From: Vigna angularis
Lineage: Eukaryota; Streptophyta; Magnoliopsida; Fabales; Fabaceae
Direction of reading: 5' to 3'
Length of the DNA: 64,000 nt
Assembly: GCF_016808095.1 (NCBI RefSeq)
Contig: NC_068977.1
Location: 30,467,364-30,531,363 of the forward strand
Part shown: positions 1-13,300 of the stretch, one piece after another
How positions within the stretch are numbered: the stretch's first letter is position 1
Layout: every line of letters begins with the position of its first letter
The notes under the pieces: generated by a model
The model's input: only the letters and a program-made list of their open reading frames with translations
Told to the model about the DNA's origin: nothing
Database searches by the model: none
Position numbers and translations under genes: made by a program

Positions 1-685
1 ACTAGTTTTTAAACAAATTTCTTATTTATAGATTCAAAACAACAACATATAATATTAACACAGAAATTCAATACAACAAACACCTATGTTTTTCATTAAC
101 AATATTCACACAGAATTTCAAGACATGAATAGTAATAAAACAATACTAAATCATAATATAAAAGCTTAGAAAGGTTAGCTGCCCTACCTCTATTCCAGAC
201 TTAATCTCTTGCTCAGAATTTGTTTCCCCGAAAACCCTCCAGAACTTCTACTCTTCTTGCAACTAAAAATTTCTTCCTAACTCTTTCTTCTCTATTTCTC
301 AAGATTTCTCACTTGATTCTTCCTCTCTTTGTGCAGAATAACCTCCCCTTTCATGACTATTTATAGTCCAAAAGTTTTACTATTTAACAATTTTTTAATA
401 TTATTTATTATTTTAATATTATTTTATTATATTAATATTTTAATCACCACTTGACATATCTGATCCCTCAATAATGACTTCAAACGTAGAGTTCTTATCC
501 ACTATCATTATTTCTTGAAATCACCACAATTTTCTACCATTTAAGCTACCAAAATTTCTTATTTAGCTTTCCACATTTTATTTTTACATAAACTTATTAA
601 TTATATTTTTCATTCACAAAGAAATTTATTACTACTAGTAATAAAATTGTTACTATTAAGGTAAATATTTTTCATGGGTCTTACA
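1..685 (-). mobile_element. Probable LTR fragment, cut by window start
   Basis: On the minus strand this stretch begins TGTAAGACCC at 685, a start with the TG expected of an LTR and a form I associate with legume Ty3-gypsy LTRs. A TATA-like CTATAAATAG on the minus strand lies at about 357-366, followed by a pyrimidine/purine-biased leader towards position 1. No partner LTR or coding domain is in view because the window ends. It could instead be an ordinary promoter and 5' leader of a minus-strand gene to the left. The LTR call is inference from the terminal motif and layout. Confidence 0.4.
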
Positions 686-762
686 TATATAATTCACTAT
701 ATTCCAGATTCAATGATTTAAAATGTTTATTGGTTTTGTTGTAATTTTATTTAGAAAAGATA

Positions 763-802
<40 letters not shown>

Positions 803-3800
803 TAGTTTATTTTTAAAATATTTAGTTTGATTAAGTCCTTAATTTTGTATAAATATACTCAGAAGCTAATAATTAAATTTTGAGCTACATATTTTAAAGT
901 ATGTGGTACGTAGTATTGTGGATAAAGAGGAAATAATAGTATAGAAAAAGTTGGATAAATTAGGCAACTTGGGTATATACTAAAAGAATATCATAAAAAC
1001 GGCTTATTCGTTTTCATCTTGGATTTGTACTCTTGTCCTTGTATATATAAAATTATAAAAAAAAAAAAAAGAAAGCATGATGATATATAGTTGAAAGTTT
1101 GATTTTGTGAGTGAATTTGAAAATTGAAAGGTAGGATTGTAAGAGAAGTAAAATTGGAATCCAGTGGCCGCAATGACTTTAAGAATGGACCCATAAAAGC
1201 CTTTCAAAGCTGTTTCAAGAAATTAAAGGTTTTCTTTTCATGTCAAACCAAACACTCATTTTATCTCTCTCTCTCTCTGATGCTGACCTAAGTGTGCCTT
1301 CTTCATATCCCACTATCAAACATTAACCTGCTTTCACAACTTTAGGTTTAAAAAAGACCACACTATGGTATGTCGACAAAAATAAAAAAAATAATATTAT
1401 TATTCTAATTTTAAGTTTATAGAGTGAAATTGTTAGAATCTGTCATTATATACGAAGTATTTCTATTTTAAAGTTTTCTCCATAAAATTTAATCTTAAAA
1501 TATCTTAAATATATAAGATATTTAAGATTTGTATATAAATGTATGAAAATATGTATATAAATGCATGGCAAGAACATTTGAGAAAGCTATTATGAATCAG
1601 GGTCTCACATTTGATCAGAATTGAAGGAGTTATGTTTCACTTTGGGTAGACATTCTTTGGAGAAATTGGTCCACAAATTAGAATGAAATTGAATATAAAG
1701 AAAATGAATTATATAAACATGGAAAATGAGATGCATAATTCATTGATTCTTTCTTATCCCATTTTGTTTCTCTTTCTCCCCACTCAGGAACTGCATTTCG
1801 CACGTGTGTCATCATCATTGGATATACGTGCTAGACCAAATTATGCAATCAGTCCCACGTGCACGAACCTACACACGCGGGACAATGCTAATTCGATAGT
1901 TCAACTGTTAACTCCGTTGAAGATATGTTAAAAATTCGATTTTTAATTAGGGTTATGATGTCCTTTTATCGTTTTGCTCAAGGGTCTTTGTTGCTGTATA
2001 TAGGTTTGGATAACAACAATCTATACCGTGTGATGGTAATACATAGGTTTTAAGTGACAGTGATAATTATTCAATAAAAAAAACTATTTTTGTCGAATAT
2101 TATTAAAATTTCTTTTTTTTTTCTTTATCTAGATTTGTTTTTGAGAAAATGGGTGTATGTGTGATTCAATTCGTAGCTAAAAAAGAGTATATCCATTGAA
2201 ATAGTTGACATAGAACCATAATCTAAGAAAATAACTAAATAAATTTAGAAAAAAAAAAGGAATTTATTCATTCAATTAAAATAAACTTTGAGACATTCTC
2301 ATGATTGTGGTGTCAAATCTTGAAAGTGGGGTTACTATGAAGAAATATTAATAATTATTATTGGGGTAGTTAAAGCTATTAAATTATTTTGAGAGGGAGA
2401 ATTTGATTGGTACCTCCACACTCGCACTAATCTCTTTCAAGATTAATTACATCTTTATAGAAAAAATATAATTAAATCTAATTAAATGCCATGTTTTAAC
2501 ACATCTACCAAATATTTGAAGTAATAAAATTGAGTTATCTTCTTGAAATGTCAACATGAATTTGATATGTGAAAGAGGATGAATGAGTGTGACAATAAGT
2601 GCTCCATAACCATCATCAAGAGAAGATTAAATTCGATTATGAATGTTATCCGAAACAGTTATCTCCCAATTTCAAGACATTAACAATGATAATGATATCA
2701 TGCTGAAATAATCAAATGAAAAAATGGATTAGGAAACATAAACACATGGAAACAAGTGTGATACACGAACTTGAATACTTTACACCAGCTAATTGATTGA
2801 TATGATGTTAAGGATAATTGATTCTTAAAATTATTATAATGTGAATATGCAATAAATATGATAAAAAAAGAGAGTAGTACTACACTACTATGTTATACGA
2901 TTTAATGACATGAACAAGTTTTTTATGTTTAAGCAATTTGGTTTCATGCACAGTTTAATATTCAAAATTGCATTGTGTCTTTGGATAGACCAAGATTCAG
3001 ATAATAGTCTATAACTTGAGTGGTGTGGATGGAAAAACGATATTAGCATAACAATTAGTTCATAGTTAATATAAACTTTCGTAACACGATGACAAAAAGT
3101 TTTGTAAATAAATTAATGTTGTGTATGACTGAACGGATAAAAGATAATATAATGTCTCCAAATTGGAGATATAAGAGGGAAATAACAATCAATTTCGATA
3201 TATTTTGTGTGCTTGTAAAAGATTAAGTTACAAGTAATTTGAATAACACTCATGTTACATTATATATATAAGAGTTGATACACAGAGAAAACATTTATGT
3301 CCGAAAGAAGTTAACATAATCAAACTACTTAAATAATGATTAGTGATATGATAGGTTATTCCGTTATGATATTGAACAAGAAACAATATATTTAATTATG
3401 CACTAATATAAGTGATTTTTAATCAATTTAAATTAATTATAGAAAATATGTTGACTAAAATTCTCTTCGTGTCATTACATTTTAAAAGTTTCAATCACAA
3501 AACAGTCTAATAGTATCCCATCAATCTCTCGTTTTTTTTTAGTTCTATAATCTATTAAATTATTTTCTAGCCTTTAATTAGTTTTAACTAAAATTGCTTA
3601 GATTTTGTATGCTTGTGCCCAACCTACATGTGTTAGAAACCTTTTTGTTTTAACTAAAATTGGTAGTTATTAGTTAGATTTTGAAAGATGAAAAAGCTTT
3701 GTCTAGCCGGGAAACAAGAGGTGAAAAAAAAAACATATAAAGAGAAAAAATATTTGTAAAAGTATATATTTTTAGAGTGTTGGTTTATTTTTTTTATATA

Positions 3801-4715
3801 TTATTCTATGCATATATTGTTTCTTCCTAAACCAATAACTGAATGAACTTTTCGAAGAGATATGAGAAAGATTCAGTACCGTTAAATCATGAGATAATTT
3901 ATATAAACATATCATGACATCATTTTATAATTTAAGATTTTAAAGATAAAAGTCTTCTTTATTATATATATTGCTAATTTTTTTTATTTTTATTTAATAT
4001 AAAATTCAAAATTACACTTATTTCTGTCACATTCAATAGTTTTACCTTGTTGAAAAATTAAAATTAAACTAGTTTTTTTTTCCTTTCACCTTTTTAAACG
4101 TTTTTTTTAAGAATAAAACCATTTTATCAAATGTTCTATTTTCGGCCAAATGTATGAAAATTATTGTTGCCTACAAAGTAACCTGATTGTTTTCTTTCTT
4201 CTTTTCTCTTCACCAAATTAAAATGGTTACGTCCATGAGTTCAGACTGATAATTGTTTCCCAGAACAGTCCACACACATTAGGACAAACCGTCTAGCTCT
4301 TAGAATCCATTTTCTTCACGTCCTTAGTGGAAGTTATAGAGTAACCTTAATCACATATCACTAGATGTCTTAAATTAGCTTCCACCAAACGTTTGCTCTG
4401 GAACACATTTGGTTTAAAGTTACTTACTTCATTCACCAACTTATGTTAAAGAATGATAAAAATAGTAGTTATGAATTCACCACTAATATTAATCCTCACT
4501 AATTGTTAGGTTTCTCCTTATGTAAACATTAGTCAATTTCTTATATTAATTCTCACTAACATAGATATCATGTGTTATTAAGTTATGGTACATTATAGAG
4601 TAATATAATAATTAATGTTTTTATATAAATGAGTAGTTGTAAAGTGAGTAAGATAAATATATATGCTGCAAACGAAATGTATATTATTTATTTGAATTTT
4701 AAATCTAATTCAATC

Positions 4716-4720
<5 letters not shown>
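686..4720. other. Intergenic, no gene recognised
   Basis: AT-rich sequence with no ORF longer than about 80 codons that resembles a protein, and no exon-like series of splice-bounded frames. A (TA)n run lies at about 767-796. I see homopolymer tracts and short AT repeats but nothing with terminal repeats that I can pair. Confidence 0.6.

Positions 4721-4801
<81 letters not shown>
4721..4801. repeat. (TA)n microsatellite, about 80 bp
   Basis: Uninterrupted alternating TA over roughly 40 units. The Ile/Tyr-rich open frame across it is a by-product of the repeat. Length is likely to vary between accessions. Confidence 0.95.
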
Positions 4802-4803
<2 letters not shown>

Positions 4804-7388
4804 TAAGTATAAGATTATATTAATGAATGATTTTATATAAGTTCAATAAAAATAAATTCAATAAATAACAAATTTCATTAGTATAATTATTAAATGATTT
4901 TAATATTATTTTAAGAAGTAAACTTTATAATTTAATCATAAAAAACTGATTTGTAAGATAATGTTTATACTAATTATATACTGTAAATTCATCTTACTTT
5001 TAGGCGTATAAGATATCTAACAATTGTTGTATCTTATTAGACATAATTATTTATACTAAAATATCATTTTATAAGAAAAGTTAGTGTAAGTATTGAATAA
5101 ATAAGTGGAGAAAAAAAGGAGAAGAATCTGAAAAGATCACATGTGATGTGAACGTGAGTAGGAAATTGTCATAAGATTTACGCAATTGCAATCCGAAGCT
5201 GCCTAACTCACTATCAGTTGCGTGCTGAAGGAATGGTATGTGAAAATAGCAGCAATACTAAAGAAAAGTTGATAGACAAAATCGATAATGCCGACAAAGA
5301 GTTTACCAACAAATGGGAAGAGTTGTCAACTTGAGTTGAACTGCATCATCATGCTGATTTGATTAATACTAGATATGTGGAGTTAACTCCTTCCCACTTT
5401 CACTTTCAACTTTAATTAGGTTAACGGCTTCAACACATCTAAACAGAGCATTGGTTTACGTGGTTTGCATTTATGTGTCGTGTTTACACGCGCAATCATA
5501 CTTGGATTACTTGTTATTCTTGCAATAGAACCAGATCATAAGTATTACTTATCTTTTAACTCAGTTTTGGTAAGAAGCAGACTTTTATAGCTACCTAAAG
5601 AAGCAAATCATAGGTAATTGATTCGCTGAGCTGTACCATGCATACCAAATTGAAATGACGAGAATGGTAACTCGAATTTTGAAGTACCAAAGAAGGGAAT
5701 AGAGAATAGGGATCACAATGGTATTAGCTATTAAGCTTGAGTTTTAGAAGACATGATAAAATAACACAAACTAACACAGCGGAAAAGAGGATCAACTTTC
5801 GCTTGATATTGTTTCAAACTGTAAAATACATAGCACTTGCCTTTTATTAGAAAAGTTTTGGAAAAAAATAAATAGTGAAAATAAAATTAAAATGGGACAA
5901 CATTGTAAAAGTTAATATTGTCACCTAATCTAAATCATAAGTTCTTATATACGATGAAGCGATTGATATTTTAAAATTATTTAAAAACTAATATTCAGAG
6001 TCAGTAATTAATTGATGAAAGAACGATAGCAATAACTGCCACCTTAACTTCTAACTTGAAATGGTGATATTTTAATGTCCATGATTACTATAGATAAGGG
6101 AAAATGTTGAAAAGTGTGTAAGAAAACGAGTGATGTAATGCAAAAGAGATGAAAACCGCCAATGAAGTGATTATAAGAGGTTACACATTGTGAGGTATAG
6201 TATCTGGTCATAACAGTTCGCTAATGGAATCATTGAATCTTGCCGACAACACTTCATTCAGTGATTTGTAATTGAGGCCCCATAGAGATTCAACATTCAT
6301 CTTCCTAGTAGTGGACGTAATTGGTGACATACGATCACTCATATTTTGTTTTTTCGGGTCAGGTGAGGAGCATGCAACGAATGCTAACTATTCAGCAGCC
6401 CCTGGCTTTTTGTTCCAAGTTAACCTTAGATGAGATTTTGATAGATAGGGTAGTACTTTTCAATTCCATTTTCTACTTCAAGGAAACACAATTTAAATTA
6501 CTGTTGTAAGTGGGATTGTGATGCAATAGGTAAATATGAAGACAAATGTAATTACAATCACAATTTAGTACCAAGCATAGAAGTATACTTTGGTAAAATT
6601 ATTATCATTCTTAATGTTCCCAATATTGTTAATTAAGATGAAAGTCTAATGTTCATTTTCAACAGATAACTCTTTTTAAAAATCAGTGGATACACCCATG
6701 TATTATGACTGACCCACAACAGATGCACATGACGTGTCTTATCTACAAATGCTAGTTATTATTATGTTAGTAATTAATGTTAGTTTTTGTTAACAGAAGA
6801 ATTCAAACTCACCACTAATCTTTCTCTCCTTCAACTTCTACCACTAAACCAACTTTATATCTCTTAACAGCCATGACAGATTAAAATGTCATTTGCAACT
6901 AACACGTCATATTATGGTGTGAGAAATAATAATACTAATAATTACATGTTACAGAGAACTCTGGACGCTGACATACAGAACAATATCTGCCTCTATAGTG
7001 GGGTTATGTTTCTTTAGGGGAACAAAATCCATTTTACATCCACCTCGTCCGCAGGGAATAAAACAGACTCCCCTACTACTACTACAACAAGGTCTACATG
7101 ACTGTAGTTAAAGGACATGCATGAGCCACATGGCAAATTGACCTTTGATGTAAAGAGTACAGAATATAAAACATCCATTGGAATAAATTATGGATATCAC
7201 TCTCCTAATACTGTCTGCTTTCACTGTTTCCAACGGCAGTAGGCTACATGATCTAATGACTTACCCAAGTCTTCGACATAGTAAAGCATTTCTCGATAAC
7301 AAGAGCTAATTGAATCAGAGTAAACAGATGCTAACAGCATGGCAAAATATGGACAGCACTGTTCCTTGATCTACAAAGATGACCGTGT
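4802..7388. other. Intergenic and 3' flank of CPSF160
   Basis: No gene recognised. The last few hundred bases before 7389 are expected to hold the 3' untranslated region of the minus-strand CPSF160 gene, since its stop codon is at 7389-7391. I cannot fix a poly(A) site from sequence alone. Confidence 0.5.
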
Positions 7389-10300
7389 TTACAAGAAGCT
7401 AGTTCCAAGAGACAGATCACTTAGATTTGAGAGAATTTGTGATCGAGTTGTCCCAACCTGATGAGCAATTTCAAGCTGTTCCTCCAATGGAAGCATTTCA
7501 TAACTGTAACAAAGAAGCCGCATATAATGAAATATGAAGAGACAAATGTAAATATCTGAAACAGGTAACGTCTGTAAGTACAAGGTATAGCTTTTCACCT
7601 TATTGGCTCATAGAAAGACTAAGCAAATGAAGAAATTTACCTAGATTTTCTTGCAATGTTACTTTGGTTTATTATCCCCTATTTATTCCATTTCTTTTTG
7701 GAAGCACCCAAGTTTTAGGCATTTTATAGGGCCATTAATTTTTGGATGCAAATCGCAATTCTTAAACATTTATAGAATAACCAACAACCTTTATATTTAA
7801 TTCTTACTCAAACTCAGTTTAATATCCATTTCTCAACCACCCATGCAGTAATACTGGCTGAAGAATAAACTTACTGGCATAGCAGCTCACAGTCAACTAT
7901 ACTGTCAGGGCCAGGTTTATGAGCCTTTCCATTTGACCGAAATTGTCTGAAAGCTCTGGGGTTCAGGCCAGCAACATGGGCTACAGCATCAACAAGTTTT
8001 CTCTGCAAAGACTGGAGTCTACGAAATGTGATTTCATCAAGAGGGGCAATGCAGCCAATACTGCCATCCAAGGTCCCAAATAATAACGCAAAACGATTTG
8101 TTTTATCTGAGCCTGGAGCTGAACCAGCTCTATCCGAAGTGGATAGCATTTGCAATCTCAAGAATTTAGTCACATGAGCACCAACATGAAATTCAGCTCT
8201 TGAAAGAAGCTTCTGTCCTTTCCAACTCTCGGACATCTTTGGCGCATAGTAAAAAATCTGTGCATCATACATTTCAAAGGACTTATGTCACCGGAAGGAC
8301 AAGATAATAAAACAAAAATAAAAACAAAAAACTTGATAGCTATATTTTAAGACCACATCAACTTTTTTTAAAAAAGAAGCAACTTTTCTGTTGGTTGGAT
8401 AAAAGAATATATAAACAGAAAGAGAGTAAACTGCGTAGGAGTGTATGAAATCCCAGTAAACATTAACAAGTCAAAATTACAAAAATGGACAAACACCAAA
8501 ATATAAATAATGAAAGAACTGAGGGGAAGGAAAATGTTCAGGTTAAGCTAGCCTTAGTGAATTCTTCAAATGGGGCATCAGGAAACAAAACTACCTTGAC
8601 GGAACATTGCGAGTGGCAGCCTATAGGGTACACTGATTCGATTCTGGCTGATGCTAAGATCAAAGACAAGTCAAACCATATAACAGTTAGGGTTGGACCC
8701 TCGCAAACAACATATGGTCATTGTAGATTTAACAGGTTTGTATTTTAACAGGCAAAATTGTTTATCAAAGATAGAAAATTCATCTTGCAATTTGGGGGAA
8801 TAGTAGGTTTGATGCCTGTTAGTATAAGGGACTATTCTTTTTACTACGGTCCATTGGATGGTGCATCTCGACTAAAGACTGTAAATTTTCTCTCTGATAA
8901 ACAAGTTTCTGTCTGGGCTTTGGAAGCATCTTGACTAGACTACACAGGGGTAAAACCCCAATTACAAAGAGAGCTAAGTCTTTAGTCAAAATGAACTTTC
9001 CGATGGAAATTAAACTGGAAGGGGTCCAGACAGAGTAAAAGAATTCCTAGACACAAGTAAAAAGAAAACAATATGCATGTTATTATTCTTATATTATGTT
9101 CGAGAATAAATTTTCAATTAGAAGAACTTACTTTTATTTGAATTAGATAACTTTCAAAAGTGCAAAAATACACATCACAAAAAACAACGTAAACAAATAA
9201 TTCCCATTCAATCGTAAGACAAACCTGGATATTTTTTTTATCATCTGAAACCATGAGACTAAGAGTACTTCCATCAATCAAAAATTCTGTTGCAAAACAA
9301 TCGAGAGAAGCAAAATCCTTGGCTAATAAACTCAATTGAGCACCCTGCTCTTTCCAACTGAGAAAGTATATGCTTTTATGGATGTCGCCAATAAGGATGA
9401 AGTTCTTTACCTACCAAAATGATAAAAACCACTAATCAAGACATGGGAAAATTAAAAGCTCGATAGCATACACTTCATCTGTGTTTCTCATGTTATTTGT
9501 TCCTCTGTCACATTTCAAAACTCTATCATATCAAGCATCACAATGAAATATTATTGCTCTTGAAAACAACATGGAACACACTACTAATTTGACCCAACCA
9601 ACAAATTTTAATTCAATAAGAGAAACTTCAGAACATTAAAGACATAACTGCATAACCAAACTGAATGTTTTTTAATGGCCATTTATTCATCATAATAAAA
9701 GATTTAAGGAACAATCACTCACAATATTTAAGCTCACAACATGTAATGGCGGTGCATCAAAAAATGCAATACCATTCAACTCGGTGCCATTCCACTTGTG
9801 CAGAATAATTTTTGGACCAGACGCTATTAATAGATGGCCCTGAAGTGAGGCCAAGGCAGATATAGCACCTTTTAATTCCTTTGAATACACCTCTGAAACC
9901 TGCAAAGAAGATGGATATCCATGATAGTGTCCAAATAAAGGCATCACCCAAATTTAGAGTAAAGGGGGGTTGTGGATACCAGAGATTGTGGATTATCAGT
10001 ATTTTTCCCCAAAGAAAAAAGGAGGATGCGTCCTCTTGCAGCAACATCCTCTCCTTGCACATAAGCAGTCCCAATGGCTAAAAGTGTTTCATTTTCTTTT
10101 GAGGTTGTATTCTACAACAAAGATAGATTTCAATAAGGATCAGCACCAATAAGCATCTCGTTTTTAAAAGTGAAGAAAAAAACATTACCAGCAGCGTAAC
10201 CATCCTCACAGTGAGGGCATTTTCAGAACTTTGCATAGGTATTGTTGCTTTTGTTTGCCAAGGTCCACCAGACTTTTCTGGCTCCATAATTCGAACCTCA

Positions 10301-13300
10301 AATTCATCAATAGGATAAAATCGATTTTGATCATCAGAATTCATATTCTGACCCTCATTCTGATGGTTGACATCTTGGTCAACCAAAGAAATAACTTGAT
10401 TTAGTGGCTTAAGAACCTGATGAGAATGATTAAAATGTAGTATCATTTTCTGAATAAAAAATTTGTGACTAAAGACTAAAAAGCAATCAATAAAGTTGCT
10501 GCTTCTAATTAAAATAATAAACGGAACAATTCAATTAATGGAGTGGGGAAAAAAACGTTTAGCACTACGCCAAAAATAATATAAAAACCATAAAGTTTTA
10601 GTAGCAAATATTGAAAGCACAAATAAGCTAAATTACTTAAAATTGACAAACTAGCGACTGGGTATTACTTCGGAAGAAAAACCTACATATCTTTTTTGTT
10701 GGATAATAAGAAATACATGGACAAGATAGAATATAATTACTAACCAGTATACAAGCTAATGGAAGAAGAAACTTTATAAGCAGGATTAGTTTATGCAATC
10801 TAATCCTTAGCTTAAAAGTAGAAAACAACTTGATGTACTGCGTGTAAGTGATTACAAATACTAAGATTATAAAAAATATTTGACATCTTGTTCAAGCTTA
10901 TTAGAAAAATAATTACATTGTGTCAAGATTTTTCATAAGCTGCAAGAAATAAAAGTTTGAAAATAAGCTGATCCAAATTTTGACGAATATTCAAGTCTAA
11001 GAATTATATAATCAATTAAATCAGTAAGGATTATATGACCTTGTAAGCCTAACAACTATGTTCTTGAACATTTCAAGCAAATTAAAAAAGATAGATGTAC
11101 TTACTGGAAACGAGACAATAAGTGGATATAAATTCTTCTCAGCAAAATATGTTACTTGGTGTGGAGTGGCTTTTAGTGGAATCTAAGAATGATAACACAA
11201 ATTAGAAAAGGTCCAAGCAAATCAGGTAGAAAATCTAGAATTTTATATTTTGGGCTGTAGAAAGCTAACTTTTTGTACAGGCCAGTAGCTGTCATAGTTT
11301 GAACCAGAAGGCAACTGGCATATCTTCAAAACACCCTGTAGAGTAGATTAAAGAAAGGTTAACCACAAGTATATATCTAGTTTATGATAATTTATCCATA
11401 AAAGCAAAGTATCATCCCGTACCTGTGATGTAACATATATAAGTCCATGATTGCAGTTCACGTTGTGAAGTACAGTAAAAGCAACAATAGATCCATCACA
11501 TAGCTGACATAGAAGACAACAGTAAGATAATTTTTCAAATTTCTTCTGTACAAAAAAATATTATAAAAAAGAATTATAATTTACATTTAGGTAGTCAAAT
11601 CAAGCAAAAAAAATGTAGTCATCCAATGTGACAGCCAACCCATGAGGGTTCAAACATAATATGCAGACCAATCAGCTAGTAAATGCAACTTGAAATTGCA
11701 ATCGGTGGTGGAGCTTACTACAAAGCCTATTAAATTAAGAGCATCTATGATAGGTTCTTTACTCAAGAACCTATAGGAAACCCCGTTTACACACACAGAA
11801 CTCACAATTCAGACTGTAAATCCCTCTTTGTATTACCAACCAATCAAGAATGCTGGATACAATTGAGTAAAAGAGAGCTTAACCTCCCCCTACAGGACCA
11901 AAGTATTCCTGTCAACGAATAAGACTCCAAAAAACTCCCTACTATACAACTCCTAACCTCCTTTTATACAAACTACTAACAGAACTAACAGAAACCCAAC
12001 CCCCTGCTTCCTAACTGCCTTGGCAGTTAGGCTATGTGGCTTTTCTCCTCCTCTTATATACAATTAATTCCCTAACATTACTCCCCTCCCCTCCAACAAC
12101 CTTGACCCCAAGGTTGAATTCAGGATACTGCTCCTGTATCCCAGGTGGCGCCCTCTTGACCCCCTTCTTGCCACTCTATCAACACCTGAGGGATTTCCTC
12201 TGCTGCCAGCTGTCTTGTTCTTCTGGCTAGAATCCTCTCCGGCCAAAACATGGGTCCATCTGCTTGTAACTCAGCCGAAAGTGCCTTCTCCACCCTCTTC
12301 TCACCCACTGCCTTCTTTAGTTGGGACACGTGAAATATTGGATGTATTCTTGCTGCCTCGGGTAATTGTAAACGAAAAGCTACTTTCCCCACCTGCTGTA
12401 ACACCTCGAAAGGTCCATAATATCTGGCAAAAAGCTTCGGGTGCAACCTAGTAGGCATGGACGACTGCCTATGGGGTCTAATCTTTAAATAGACCCAATC
12501 CCCCACCTTAATATTTGCTTCTTTCCTTCTTCTATTTGCTTGAGTGGTCATTGCCTCCTGAGCTTGCCGTAAATGAACCTTTAATTGTTTTAAAGCCTCA
12601 TCCCTTGTTAACAAATCTTGTGCCACTGACTCCACCGCTGTCTCACCTGGAATAAAACGACTCAAAGTCGGTGGAGTGCGTCCGTATACTATTTCAAATG
12701 GTGAGCATCTTGCTGCACTTTGATAACTGGTATTATACCAGTATTCAGCCCATGAAAGCATCGTCTTCCAACTCTTCGGCTGTTCTGAGCAAAAACACCT
12801 CAAATACCCCTCCAAAATTCGGTTCACTACCTCAGTTTGGCCATCCGTTTCCGGATGGTATGCCGTGCTCATGTTGAGCTGGGTACCCTGCATCTTGAAA
12901 AGCTCTTTCCAGAAAATGCTCAAAAAGAGAGGGTCTCGATCACTGACTATCGACGTAGGAATCCCGTGCAATTTAACTATGTCCTGGATGAAAACCTCTG
13001 CCACCGTGCGTGCTGAAGGGTGCTTCAGCGCGATGAAGTGACTGTATTTACTCAACCTGTCAACTACTACCAAGATTGCGTCAAACCCGTGGGATTTGGG
13101 TAGCTTCACAATAAAATCAAGACTTATCTCTTCCCAAATGGCCGTGGAATCGGTAGTGGTTGCAAAAGACCCTGGGGAGAAGCAGCTAAATATTTATGCT
13201 GCTGACAAATCACACAGGCAGCCACAAACTCTGTTATCGTTTTCTTCATGCCTGGCCAATATAGTGATTGGGCTATCTTTCTGTAAGTACGAAACACTCC

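Noticed and set aside
4629..4823. Open frame made of Ile-Tyr repeats
   Set aside because: Translation of a TA microsatellite; the same applies to the frames at 36572-36811.
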